From the NCBI RefSeq assembly GCF_900185015.1, contig NZ_FXYD01000005.1, positions 1-64,000 on the forward strand: a stretch of 64,000 nt of DNA, read 5' to 3'. How positions within the stretch are numbered: position 1 is the first letter of the stretch; the number at the start of each line of letters is the position of its first letter. Below the pieces are notes generated by a model. It searched no databases and was not told the DNA's origin. It saw only the letters and a list, made by a program, of their open reading frames with translations. Below, piece after piece: positions 35,526-44,388 of this stretch. This stretch comes from Octadecabacter ascidiaceicola (lineage in GTDB: Bacteria; Pseudomonadota; Alphaproteobacteria; Rhodobacterales; Rhodobacteraceae). Both the position numbers and the translations under genes were made by a program.

Positions 35526-36587
35526 ATGGACGATCTCAAATCAAAATACCTCGACCTGATTGGCAATGCTGCCGATGAAGCCACGCTTGAGGACCTGCGG
35601 GTTCAAGCTGTTGGCAAGAAGGGTGAGATCAGCCTGCAGATGCGCTCGCTTGGGAAGATGACGCCGGAAGAACGCCAAGTGGCGGGGCCTGCGTTGAATG
35701 CCTTGAAGGACGAGATTAACGCAGCACTGGCGGCCAAGAAAATGGCGCTGGGCGATGCGACCTTGGATGAACGTCTTAAGGCCGAATGGCTGGACGTGAC
35801 ATTGCCTGCGCGGGATCGTCGTGTTGGTTCTATCCACCCTGTGTCACAGGTTTGGGAAGAATGCACCGCCATCTTCGCCGATATGGGTTTTGCAACGGCT
35901 GAAGGCCCGCAGATTGATACAGATTGGTATAACTTCGACGCCCTAAACATCCCCGGTCACCATCCGGCCCGCGCCGAGATGGATACGTTCTATATGCACC
36001 GCGAAGAAGGCGACGATCGCCCGCCGCACGTGTTGCGCACGCACACGTCCCCTGTGCAAATCCGGTCTATGGAAGCGCAAGGCGCGCCGATCCGCATTAT
36101 CTGTCCGGGTCGCGTGTATCGCGCGGACTATGACCAGACGCACACACCGATGTTCCATCAGGTCGAAGGTTTGGCGATTGATAAGAACCTGTCCATGGCG
36201 AACCTGAAATGGGTGCTTGAGGAATTCTTCACCGCCTACTTCGGCACCACCGTCAAAACGCGTTTCCGCGCGTCCCACTTCCCGTTCACGGAACCAAGCG
36301 CCGAGGTTGATATCCAGTGTTCGTTCTCTGGTGGGACTGTGAAAGTGGGAGAAGGCGACGATTGGCTCGAGGTCCTCGGGTCTGGCATGGTTCATCCTAA
36401 GGTTTTGCAGGCTGGCGGGATTGACCCGAATGAATACCAAGGCTTCGCCTTTGGTATGGGCATTGATCGGATCGCCATGCTGAAATACGGCATCCCCGAC
36501 CTACGCGCGTTCTTCGAGAGCGACCTGCGTTGGCTGCGGCATTACGGGTTTAGCGCGTTGCAGGTGCCGACGGTGCATGGGGGGTAA
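35526..36587 (+). CDS. pheS: Phenylalanine-tRNA ligase subunit alpha
   Basis: PheS is the catalytic subunit of the heterotetrameric class II enzyme that charges tRNA-Phe. The 353 residues start [15 protein letters not shown]. Motif 2 ([22 protein letters not shown]) and motif 3 ([22 protein letters not shown]) are visible, and the [10 protein letters not shown] segment forms part of the phenylalanine pocket. An upstream in-frame extension lacks conserved sequence. pheT lies about 980 bp downstream, separated by two other genes. Confidence 0.97.
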   Translation: MDDLKSKYLDLIGNAADEATLEDLRVQAVGKKGEISLQMRSLGKMTPEERQVAGPALNALKDEINAALAAKKMALGDATLDERLKAEWLDVTLPARDRRVGSIHPVSQVWEECTAIFADMGFATAEGPQIDTDWYNFDALNIPGHHPARAEMDTFYMHREEGDDRPPHVLRTHTSPVQIRSMEAQGAPIRIICPGRVYRADYDQTHTPMFHQVEGLAIDKNLSMANLKWVLEEFFTAYFGTTVKTRFRASHFPFTEPSAEVDIQCSFSGGTVKVGEGDDWLEVLGSGMVHPKVLQAGGIDPNEYQGFAFGMGIDRIAMLKYGIPDLRAFFESDLRWLRHYGFSALQVPTVHGG

Positions 36588-36593
36588 GTATTA

Positions 36594-36971
36594 ATGTTCC
36601 GCGTTTTCGGTTTGATGGTAGTGCTATGTATGCAGCCTGCAGCCGTGGCGGCGCAACAATTTTGCCAGCAGATTTGGGGTGGCGCTTTGGTTGCACAGGA
36701 TGGTGAATTCTTGGGCTACATCACCTCACAGTATAACTTGGACTCAATATTCAATCAGTATGGTAATTACGGATCTGAATACTCATTGACCAGCATTCTC
36801 AATAAGTATTCTCCTTATGGGTCAGCTTATTCAACTTTGTCAGCTTTTTACGATCATGCTAGTGAGCCACCGCTTCTAATTATAAACAATAATGCTGTGG
36901 CGATAGTCACAACAAACCGATTGCTGCAAGGAGCGGTCAATCCGTATGCACTCTTTGCCTGCAAGCAGTGA
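36594..36971 (+). CDS. Secreted YG-repeat protein
   Basis: This 125-residue protein has a signal peptide ending near VAAQ. The mature part carries tandem repeats of about 17 residues around the core GxYGSxYSxxSIxN (SIFNQYGNYGSEYSLTSILNKYSPYGSAYSTLSAF region). Two conserved cysteines flank the repeats. Small secreted proteins with this repeat occur scattered in bacteria, with unknown function. The coding DNA is distinctly AT-richer than pheS and pheT, consistent with acquisition. It starts only 6 bp after pheS, so it can ride on the pheS transcript. Confidence 0.8.
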   Translation: MFRVFGLMVVLCMQPAAVAAQQFCQQIWGGALVAQDGEFLGYITSQYNLDSIFNQYGNYGSEYSLTSILNKYSPYGSAYSTLSAFYDHASEPPLLIINNNAVAIVTTNRLLQGAVNPYALFACKQ

Positions 36972-37060
36972 GTTAACTTGCGATGTTTGGCTCGTGAATA
37001 CCTGGAAGCGCATTCGCCCATCCCTCGGTTCGAGCGCCACATTAATCGAAAGGGCCCATC

Positions 37061-37498
37061 ATGCCTGAATACGAAGACCTGCAAGAGACCTACCCCGGTG
37101 CGGGGACGTTTAAGTTTGGCCATGACGCCGAAAGCTGCACGGCGCAGATCAACCTTGTGCGGCGCGGCACCAAACGCGCGATTTGTGCGGCCTTGGCGGA
37201 TTTTGAGGGCGCGCCTGAGGCTATGCCCGTTGTTGGTCGCACCGATATCGTTGCCCATTGGAACAACACCCCCGCGCTGATCGTGAAAACCGTGAAGGTG
37301 CAGGAAGTCCGCTATTGCGACGTGAACACCAATATGGCGGCGTCCGATTTGGGGCGCGATGAATTCACCGCGTGGCGCAAGGCGACCAAGGCGGCGATTA
37401 AACTGGACCATAAGTTCGATCCTGAAATGCTGCTGGTGTTTGAATTCTTTCAGTTGATCGAAGACCTCGACGGGCGGCAAATTGAACCGCGTTCCTAA
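37061..37498 (+). CDS. ASCH-domain protein
   Basis: The 145-residue protein matches the ASCH (ASC-1 homology) fold: YPGAGTFKFGHDAESC, LVRRGTKRAICAALADF, PVVGRTDIVAHWNNTPALIVKTVKV and FDPEMLLVFEFFQLIEDL. The family is suspected to bind RNA or nucleotides, and a relative has N4-acetylcytidine amidohydrolase activity. ATG 37061 follows AAAGGGCCC loosely. It lies between pheS and pheT and may be co-transcribed; function here is unknown. Confidence 0.85.
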   Translation: MPEYEDLQETYPGAGTFKFGHDAESCTAQINLVRRGTKRAICAALADFEGAPEAMPVVGRTDIVAHWNNTPALIVKTVKVQEVRYCDVNTNMAASDLGRDEFTAWRKATKAAIKLDHKFDPEMLLVFEFFQLIEDLDGRQIEPRS

Positions 37499-37567
37499 AG
37501 GCCCCTAGCCCCTGCCGCGCCCATAGGTTACACCGCCTGCAACACCTTTTTCGCAGGAACGACGACC

Positions 37568-39967
37568 ATGAAATTCACGCTCTCTTGGCTAAAATCCCAC
37601 CTCGACACGGATGCTTCCGTTGACGAAATTTGCGACACGCTTACCGACCTTGGTTTGGAAGTGGAGGGTGTTGAAAACCCCGCCGCGAAGCTGTCTGATT
37701 TTGTGATCGGTAAAGTGACGGCTGCGGAAAAGCATCCCGATGCCGACAAGCTGCGTGTTTGCACCGTTGATGCGGGCGAAGGTCCGACGCAGATCATCTG
37801 TGGCGCGCCGAATGCGCGTGAAGGGATAACCGTGGTTGTTGCGAAACCGGGTACGTACATCCCTGGTTTGGACATCACGATTTCCGTGGGCAAAATCCGT
37901 GGGATCGAGTCCTTCGGCATGATGGCGTCCGAAAAGGAGCTTGAGCTGTCGGACGAACACAACGGTATTATTGAATTGCCAGCGGGTGAAATCGGCCAGA
38001 GCTTTGCCGACTATCTGGCGGAACATGACCCATCCAAGGTTGATCCTGTGATTGAGATCGCGATCACGCCGAACCGCCCTGATGCGCTGGGCGTACGTGG
38101 TGTGGCGCGTGATCTGGCGGCACGTGGCATTGGCGTGATGAAGCCGCGCGACGTTGATGTTGTTCCTGCGAGTTTCGCAAGCTCGGTATCCGTTACCATA
38201 GAAGAAGACGCGAAATCTGATGTGCCGGTGTTCTTTGGTCGCTTGATCAAGGGCGTCAAAAATGGCCCATCCCCTGACTGGCTTCAGCAACAATTGCGTG
38301 CGATCGGCTTGCGCCCGATTTCCTTCCTCGTCGATGTGACGAACTGGTTTACCTACGATCTGAACCGCCCGCTGCACGTGTTTGATGCGGATAAGATCAG
38401 TGGAAACGCACTGCGCCTGCACCGTGCGAAGGGCGGTGAAACCCTCGTTGGTTTGGACGAAAAAGAATACACATTCCCTGAGGGCGCGATTGTGCTTTCC
38501 GACGCTGAAGGGCCGGAAAGCATCGGTGGCGTTATGGGTGGTCTGCGGACCGGCTGCACAGAAGACACTGTGAATGTGTTTGTTGAGGCCGCCTATTTTG
38601 ATCCGATCCGCACGGCCTATACGGGCCGCGCCTTAAAGCTGAATTCCGATGCACGTTACCGGTTCGAGCGTGGCATTGATCCGGCCTTCACCCCTGAGGG
38701 TCTGGAACATGCGGTTCGGATGATCGTAGATATTGCAGGTGGTGAGGCGTCCGAAGTCGTTCAATCCGGCGCAATTCCTGATACGTCGCGTTCTTATAAG
38801 CTCGACACAGATCGTTGCTCGTCCCTTGTTGGGATGGACATTCCGGCTGACACGCAGCGCGAAACGCTTACGGCGCTGGGCTTCGTAATGGACGGCGATA
38901 TGGCCAGGGTTCCTAGCTGGCGCCCTGATGTGCAGGGCGAAGCGGACCTTGTTGAGGAAGTGGCGCGGATTGCGTCTTTGTCCAACCTCAAACCTGTTCC
39001 GATGCCACGTGTGCGTGCTGGTGTTCCGGCTCCGGTTTTGACACCGATGCAAAAACGTTTGCAATTGGCGCGGCGCACAACTGCGGCGCTGGGCTACAAC
39101 GAGTGCGTGACTTATTCCTTCATCGATCAAGCCTCCGCGACGTTGTTTGGTGGTGGCACGGACGTGACGATGTTGGCCAACCCGATTTCTAGCGAAATGT
39201 CGCATATGCGTCCCGCGCTACTGCCGGGTTTGTTGCAGGCTGCATCTCGCAATCAAGCGCGCGGTCAGAGTAACCTCGCGCTGTTTGAAGCAGGTGATGC
39301 GTTCCATGGCGGAGAGCCAACCGAGCAACATAGCCTTGTGACCGGTATTCTTGTTGGGAAAACTGGCCCAAAGGATGTGCATGGTGCATCGCGTGATGTC
39401 GATATCTTTGACGCGAAAGCTGACGCGGAAGCGATCCTGTCTGCGATGGGCGCGCCGAGCAAAGTTCAAATCCTGCGCGGTGCGGGCGATGTGTGGCACC
39501 CTGGTCGCCATGGCATGATCTGCCTTGGTCCGAAAAAGGTGCTCGGTATTTTTGGTGAAATTCACCCGAAGATCCTAACAGCGCTTGATGTTAAAGGCCC
39601 TGTTGTTGGTTTCGTTTTGTTCCCAGAGCAAATCCCAATGCCGAAGAATGCGACAGTAAACCGCGGCGCAGTATCTGTACCGGACTTGCAGGCAGTCGAA
39701 CGTGATTTTGCGTTCGTGATGGACGCCTCTGTGGATGCGTTGACCGCAAAGAATGCAGCGGCAGGAGCGGACAAAGCGCTCATTGAGAATGTACGCATTT
39801 TTGACGAGTTCATTGGCGGAAACTTGGGGGAAGGTAAGAAATCCCTCGCGATGACCGTGCGTCTACAACCAAGCAATGTGACCCTCAAAGAGGCAGAAAT
39901 TGAAGCCGTGAGTGCGAAGATCATCGAGAAGGTAACAAAGGCGACTGGCGGCACGTTGCGCGGCTAA
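37568..39967 (+). CDS. pheT: Phenylalanine-tRNA ligase subunit beta
   Basis: PheT is the 799-residue editing and tRNA-binding subunit of Phe-tRNA synthetase. It shows an N-terminal EMAP/OB tRNA-binding domain (VIGKVTAAEKHPDADKLRVC), the B5 domain, the B3/B4 editing domain (ITPNRPDALGVRGVARDLA), an inactive class II core and a C-terminal ferredoxin-like anticodon-binding domain (LPSV-type, here LQAVERDFAFVMD). The length is normal. It ends by overlapping the stop of the convergent LysR gene. Confidence 0.97.
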   Translation: MKFTLSWLKSHLDTDASVDEICDTLTDLGLEVEGVENPAAKLSDFVIGKVTAAEKHPDADKLRVCTVDAGEGPTQIICGAPNAREGITVVVAKPGTYIPGLDITISVGKIRGIESFGMMASEKELELSDEHNGIIELPAGEIGQSFADYLAEHDPSKVDPVIEIAITPNRPDALGVRGVARDLAARGIGVMKPRDVDVVPASFASSVSVTIEEDAKSDVPVFFGRLIKGVKNGPSPDWLQQQLRAIGLRPISFLVDVTNWFTYDLNRPLHVFDADKISGNALRLHRAKGGETLVGLDEKEYTFPEGAIVLSDAEGPESIGGVMGGLRTGCTEDTVNVFVEAAYFDPIRTAYTGRALKLNSDARYRFERGIDPAFTPEGLEHAVRMIVDIAGGEASEVVQSGAIPDTSRSYKLDTDRCSSLVGMDIPADTQRETLTALGFVMDGDMARVPSWRPDVQGEADLVEEVARIASLSNLKPVPMPRVRAGVPAPVLTPMQKRLQLARRTTAALGYNECVTYSFIDQASATLFGGGTDVTMLANPISSEMSHMRPALLPGLLQAASRNQARGQSNLALFEAGDAFHGGEPTEQHSLVTGILVGKTGPKDVHGASRDVDIFDAKADAEAILSAMGAPSKVQILRGAGDVWHPGRHGMICLGPKKVLGIFGEIHPKILTALDVKGPVVGFVLFPEQIPMPKNATVNRGAVSVPDLQAVERDFAFVMDASVDALTAKNAAAGADKALIENVRIFDEFIGGNLGEGKKSLAMTVRLQPSNVTLKEAEIEAVSAKIIEKVTKATGGTLRG

Positions 39968-40851
39968 TTCGCAGCTATTGCCTCTGCCAGAATATCAAAC
40001 ACCAGCCTGATCCGCGGGCTGGTGTGGACTTCGCGATGGGTCACAAGCCAAATCGGAAAGTCGATTTTTAGGTCTTCCAGAACCCGTTCCATCCCATCGG
40101 TTTGATCGCCGATTATTTCATCCATGGCGCAAACACCAAGCCCGGTGCGTGCCATCTCCCATGCAACGATCCCGCTTTCCGACCTTGTTTTGTAAGCTTC
40201 ACGGGTAAGCGGAATACCTAGGCCGTTCATATATTCGACGTTCCTGTCTGGGTCCCCAAAGGCGACCCAGTCATGCTGTGCAAGATCGGTAAGGGACTTA
40301 GGGCGTCCTCGTTTGTTCAAATAGTTCGTCGCTGCGTAAAAACGGCCGCGTCCATGCCTCACTAGCCGTGCAACCAGATCCGGCTGTTCAGGGCGGACAT
40401 TGCGGATCGCGATGTCTGCTTCCCGGCGCATCAAGTCAGATATGTCGTTGGTTGCGACGATTTCGATGCTGAGCCCCGGCGCACGATTGCGGACCTCTGA
40501 AACAATCTTGGGAAGGAAATGTGACGCATAAATATCGCTGGCAGTGATGCGAACTTCACCACTGATATCAGATCGTTGCGCCGCAGCGGTTAAAGCAACC
40601 TTTTGCGCGGCATTGCCCATTTCACGTACGTGGGCCAACAATTCACGCCCTGCATCCGTTAACTCCAGCCCGCGTCCGACCCGCTCAAACAGCAGGACAG
40701 ATAGGTTCTGCTCTAACGCTGCGATTTGGCGGCTTAGCGTGGGTTGCGTAAGGCCAAGTTTACGGGCTGCGCCAGACAATGACGCGGTTTCAGCGGTCGC
40801 GAGAAAGCTGCGTAAATGTGCCCAGTCTAATCTATCAGGGTCGATATCCAT
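39964..40851 (-). CDS. LysR-family transcriptional regulator
   Basis: The 295-residue LysR regulator has the N-terminal winged HTH (WAHLRSFLATAETASLSGAARKLGLTQPTLSRQIAALEQNL) and a periplasmic-binding-like effector domain. It is divergent from a methyltransferase gene with an 83-bp intergenic region, so it probably regulates that gene. The ligand is unknown. ATG 40851 is chosen because LysR homologues start a few residues before the HTH. Confidence 0.93.
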   Translation of the reverse strand: MDIDPDRLDWAHLRSFLATAETASLSGAARKLGLTQPTLSRQIAALEQNLSVLLFERVGRGLELTDAGRELLAHVREMGNAAQKVALTAAAQRSDISGEVRITASDIYASHFLPKIVSEVRNRAPGLSIEIVATNDISDLMRREADIAIRNVRPEQPDLVARLVRHGRGRFYAATNYLNKRGRPKSLTDLAQHDWVAFGDPDRNVEYMNGLGIPLTREAYKTRSESGIVAWEMARTGLGVCAMDEIIGDQTDGMERVLEDLKIDFPIWLVTHREVHTSPRIRLVFDILAEAIAAN

Positions 40852-40934
40852 GCATATCTGTATAGATATCTTGCGATTTTCGTCAATTCCGCCTTGATCC
40901 ATACGAATGTAGGGTGGGTTCAAAGGAGAATACT

Positions 40935-41567
40935 ATGAAAGACGCAGCAACATTCTGGGACAAAGTCGCCCCTAAATACGCCCAAGATCCAATCAAAGAC
41001 ATGGCCGCCTATGAATACACGTTAGAGCGAACCAAGTCCTACCTTGGTGCCGACGACAGGGTGCTTGAGATGGGGTGCGGTACCGGTTCAACCGCACTCT
41101 TGATCGCGCCGCATGTCCGCGAAATCGTTGGCACGGATGTATCCCCTGCGATGATTGAAATCGCGACAACCAAGGCAAATGCGGAAGGGATCAAGAACGC
41201 TAAGTTTCAAGTATCGACAGCGCGAGGCGCGACTAGCGCGCCTGAAGCCTTTGATGCGGTACTAGGTTTCAATCTGTTTCACCTCGTAAACGGTGCCGAA
41301 GACGTTTTTGCAGAAGTCTACAGATCGCTCCCTAAAGGTGGATACTTCATTTCTAAGACGCCGTGCTTGGGCGACAAATCGATTGGCCTGAAACGTTTTT
41401 TGTTCAAGGCGATGATCCCACCAATGCAATGGTTTGGAAAAGCCCCATATGTTCGCTTCTTTACACATAGGGAATATGAAGACGCATTGCGGTTCGCAGG
41501 TTTTGATATCGTGGAAACGGGAAATTTCCCGGCCATTTCGCGCTATGTTGTGGCACGTAAAACCTGA
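40935..41567 (+). CDS. Class I SAM-dependent methyltransferase
   Basis: The 210-residue enzyme has motif I VLEMGCGTGSTALLIAP near residue 40, an acidic loop IVGTDVSPAMI and a post-motif FDAVLGFNLFHLV, the normal Rossmann-like methyltransferase layout. It starts at ATG 40935 after AAAGGAG, facing the divergent LysR gene, and ytoQ follows 34 bp downstream. The substrate is unknown; the hydrophobic C-terminal segment may contact a small lipophilic acceptor. Confidence 0.88.
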   Translation: MKDAATFWDKVAPKYAQDPIKDMAAYEYTLERTKSYLGADDRVLEMGCGTGSTALLIAPHVREIVGTDVSPAMIEIATTKANAEGIKNAKFQVSTARGATSAPEAFDAVLGFNLFHLVNGAEDVFAEVYRSLPKGGYFISKTPCLGDKSIGLKRFLFKAMIPPMQWFGKAPYVRFFTHREYEDALRFAGFDIVETGNFPAISRYVVARKT

Positions 41568-41601
41568 GCGGATAAACTGGCCGCAACATTAGGAGGCCAA
41601 G

Positions 41602-42048
41602 ATGCTTAACGTTTATCTTTCAGGTGAAATCCACACGGACTGGCGCGAACAGATTATTGACGGGGCGAAGGGTCTCGATGTTTCTTTCAACAGCCCTGTC
41701 ACCAATCACGAAGCCTCAGACGACTGCGGCGTGAATATTCTTGGTGCCGAGCCTAACAAGTATTGGCACGACCACAAAGGCGCGATGATCAACGCGATCC
41801 GGACCCGTAAAGGTATTGAGGATGCGGATGTAGTTGTTGTGCGGTTCGGGGAAAAGTACCGTCAATGGAATGCCGCGTTCGATGCAGGTTTTGCCACAGC
41901 GATGGGTAAGTCTTTGATTGTATTGCAACAACCTGACCATGATCATGCACTAAAAGAAGTGGATGCCGCTGCGTTGGCTGTTGCGCGTGAGCCCAGCGAA
42001 GTGGTTGAGATTTTGCGTTATGTCCTTACCGGAGAATTGCCTGCTTGA
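41602..42048 (+). CDS. YtoQ-family protein
   Basis: This 148-residue protein matches the YtoQ group, which resembles nucleoside 2-deoxyribosyltransferases: NVYLSGEIHTDWREQI at the N-terminus, NHEASDDCGVNILGAEPNKYWHDHKGA in the middle and GIEDADVVVVRFGEKYRQWNAAFDAGFA. The active role is unproven. It lies behind the methyltransferase with an AGGAGG site and may share its LysR control. Confidence 0.85.
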   Translation: MLNVYLSGEIHTDWREQIIDGAKGLDVSFNSPVTNHEASDDCGVNILGAEPNKYWHDHKGAMINAIRTRKGIEDADVVVVRFGEKYRQWNAAFDAGFATAMGKSLIVLQQPDHDHALKEVDAAALAVAREPSEVVEILRYVLTGELPA

Positions 42049-42189
42049 ATCGATGAGCTGTTCTGAGCTTTTGGGGGGAAGTTGTGGCGAACTTGCCCCT
42101 TTGGAAAAAAGTCGAATTAGGTTAACTATTGCACTGTGAGCGCAAACGGCTGAGATCGTTGCGCGGTTAAAAGAAGTGGGACTACAGAA

Positions 42190-42558
42190 ATGCTTAAAGA
42201 ATTCAAAGACTTCATCGCCAAGGGCAATGTCATGGACATGGCTGTTGGTATCATCATCGGTGCAGCGTTCACCGCAATCGTCGGCAGCCTTGTCGAAGAT
42301 CTTATCAATCCGCTGATTGGTATCTTTATGGGCGGCGTTGATTTTGCTGGTCTGTCCGCTTCCGTTGGCGAAGCAACATTCACATACGGTAAGTTTATCA
42401 TGGCGATCATCAACTTCCTCGTCATCGCGTTTGTTGTCTTCATGCTGGTTCGCTCTGTGAACAAGATGAAGAAAGCTGAAGAAGAAGCACCTGCGGAGCC
42501 AGCTGGCCCGACACAGGAAGATCTTCTGGCCGACATTCTGGCAGCTCTGAAGAAGTAA
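42190..42558 (+). CDS. mscL: Large-conductance mechanosensitive channel
   Basis: MscL opens under membrane tension during osmotic downshock and releases solutes. The 122 residues show the family start [44 protein letters not shown], the second TM near 70-95 ([19 protein letters not shown]) and a charged C-terminal helix. The size is normal. A strong terminator follows. Confidence 0.97.
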   Translation: MLKEFKDFIAKGNVMDMAVGIIIGAAFTAIVGSLVEDLINPLIGIFMGGVDFAGLSASVGEATFTYGKFIMAIINFLVIAFVVFMLVRSVNKMKKAEEEAPAEPAGPTQEDLLADILAALKK

Positions 42559-42578
42559 AAAATCCGTTTCGGATGAAG

Positions 42579-42608
42579 AAGGCCCGCCATTAACTTGGCG
42601 GGCCTTTT
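42579..42608. terminator. Terminator between mscL and ald
   Basis: AAGGCCCGCCA and TGGCGGGCCTTTT pair perfectly around a short AT loop and end in a T-run on the plus strand. It sits between convergent mscL and ald. Confidence 0.9.
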
Positions 42609-42612
42609 GCGT

Positions 42613-43731
42613 TTAGGCCTTTAGTGCAAGCTGCGGTGAAAGCACGTCGATCCCGAGCGCTTTGCCAACGGCGAAGTAGGTCAACTGCCCCGCGTGAACG
42701 TTCAAACCGTTAAGCAAGTGCGCGTCATCCTCGCAGGCCTGACGCCAGCCTTTGTCGGCAAGTGCCAGCATGAACGGCATCGTCGCGTTGCCAAGGGCAA
42801 TCGTTGATGTTCGCGCCACGGCACCCGGCATGTTTGCCACGCAGTAATGCATGATGCCGTCCACGTCATAGATCGGGTCTTGGTGCGTTGTGGCCTTTGA
42901 CGTTTCAAAACAACCGCCCTGGTCAATCGCCACATCCACAATCGCAGCACCGGGCTTCATCTCGGACAGTTGAGCACGGCTTATCAGCTTAGGTGCAGCT
43001 GCACCGGGGATAAGAACCGCGCCAATTACCATGTCCGCCTCGCGCACCATTTCAATCGTGTTGCCCGCGCTGGCGTACATCGTTTTGAAATCGCGTGAGA
43101 ACACATCATCGAGGTAACGCATACGGGGAAGCGAGCGGTCGAGAACCGTTACGTCCGCACCCATACCTGCAGCAACCCGTGCCGCGTGTGTGCCAACCAC
43201 ACCACCACCGATGACAACAACCTTTGCAGGGCCAACGCCTGGAACGCCGCCCATCAAGACGCCGCGCCCACCGTTTGCCTTTTGCAATGTCCAGCTGCCG
43301 ACTTGTGGTGCCAAACGCCCCGCAACTTCGGACATCGGTGCAAGGAGCGGCAGGCCGCCATTCGCGTCCGTAACCGTTTCATAGGCGATGGCGGTGCACC
43401 CAGACGCGAGCAAGTCTTTGGTTTGCTCAGGATCCGGCGCAAGGTGCAGGTACGTAAACAACAATTGCCCTTCACGCAGCATCTTACGTTCTACGGCCTG
43501 TGGTTCTTTTACTTTGACGATCATGTCGGCCGCCGCGAAAATCTCGGCGGCGGTACCGGCAATCGCCGCGCCAGCTTCGATATAGTCTTCGTCACTAAAC
43601 CCTGCGCCAATTCCACCTTGGGTTTCGACGGTAACCTTGTGGCCGTGTGCAATGGCTTCGCGTGCCGCGTTTGGTGTTAGACCAACGCGGAATTCTTGTG
43701 GTTTGATTTCTTTGGGGCAACCTATGTGCAT
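42613..43731 (-). CDS. ald: Alanine dehydrogenase
   Basis: Ald oxidatively deaminates L-alanine to pyruvate and ammonia with NAD+. The 372 residues start MHIGCPKEIKPQEFRVGLTP. The NAD-binding loop VVIGGGVVGTHAARVA, the KVKEPQ segment with the catalytic lysine region, and DVAIDQGGCFETSKATTHQDP are typical. ATG 43731 follows GAGGAG; the longer frame overlaps the divergent regulator and is rejected. The regulator starts 131 bp away on the other strand. Confidence 0.97.
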   Translation of the reverse strand: MHIGCPKEIKPQEFRVGLTPNAAREAIAHGHKVTVETQGGIGAGFSDEDYIEAGAAIAGTAAEIFAAADMIVKVKEPQAVERKMLREGQLLFTYLHLAPDPEQTKDLLASGCTAIAYETVTDANGGLPLLAPMSEVAGRLAPQVGSWTLQKANGGRGVLMGGVPGVGPAKVVVIGGGVVGTHAARVAAGMGADVTVLDRSLPRMRYLDDVFSRDFKTMYASAGNTIEMVREADMVIGAVLIPGAAAPKLISRAQLSEMKPGAAIVDVAIDQGGCFETSKATTHQDPIYDVDGIMHYCVANMPGAVARTSTIALGNATMPFMLALADKGWRQACEDDAHLLNGLNVHAGQLTYFAVGKALGIDVLSPQLALKA

Positions 43732-43861
43732 TTGATTTCTCCTCTTCCCTAACGTGACCGTCGCGCTGTTTGTGTGGAAAAAGGTGGCAATGTTTGGCGT
43801 GTTCGCGCTATCAAAAGCAAGATTATCCGTGAATATTGAAAAAATTTGGGAGAATATTGCG

Positions 43862-44323
43862 TTGAGCGATTTAGATGAAACAGATCGACGCCTTTTGAAG
43901 GCCCTACAACGCGAAGGTCGTCTGTCGAACGCAGACCTGTCAGACAAGGTGAACCTCTCACCGTCTGCGTGCCACCGTCGCGTGCAACGATTGGAAAAGG
44001 ACGGGTTCATTTCAGGCTACGTGGCGCTGGTGAACCCGCGAAAGGTGGACCGCAAAACCACAGTGTTTGTTGAAATCACTTTACGGGCGCAGGCCGATGA
44101 CGTTCTCGATGCGTTTGAAAAATCCGTGGCGCGGATTCCTGACGTTTTGGAATGTCATCTCATGGCTGGGCAGGCGGACTATCTGCTTAAGGTCGTGGCC
44201 GAAGACGCCGAGGACTTCGCCCGCATCCACCGTCGCTATCTGGCTAGCCTGCCAGGTGTGCAGGGGATGCAAAGTTCATTTGCACTGCGCACGGTGCGCC
44301 AAACGACGGCGTTGCCAGTATAA
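43862..44323 (+). CDS. Lrp/AsnC-family regulator of ald
   Basis: The 153-residue protein has an N-terminal HTH (DETDRRLLKALQREGRLSNADLSDKVNLSPSACHRRVQRLEKDGFI) and a C-terminal RAM ligand-binding domain (EITLRAQADDVLDAF, ECHLMAGQADYLLKV). I start it at TTG 43862, preceded by GGGAGA at 8 bp, because Lrp proteins begin just before the SDLDETDRR segment; the upstream extension would cover the promoter region. Divergence from ald makes it the likely alanine-responsive regulator of that gene. Confidence 0.88.
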   Translation: MSDLDETDRRLLKALQREGRLSNADLSDKVNLSPSACHRRVQRLEKDGFISGYVALVNPRKVDRKTTVFVEITLRAQADDVLDAFEKSVARIPDVLECHLMAGQADYLLKVVAEDAEDFARIHRRYLASLPGVQGMQSSFALRTVRQTTALPV

Positions 44324-44388
44324 CTGGTTCTTAACGCATGCGCTCTAGGTTTTCGGTCGGTACATAGGTTCCGCTGAAAGGCCTTGCT

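Noticed and set aside
43754-43861. Upstream extension of the Lrp-type regulator
   Set aside because: It would overlap the ald promoter region and lacks conserved residues; the TTG at 43862 with a GGGAGA site fits the family start.
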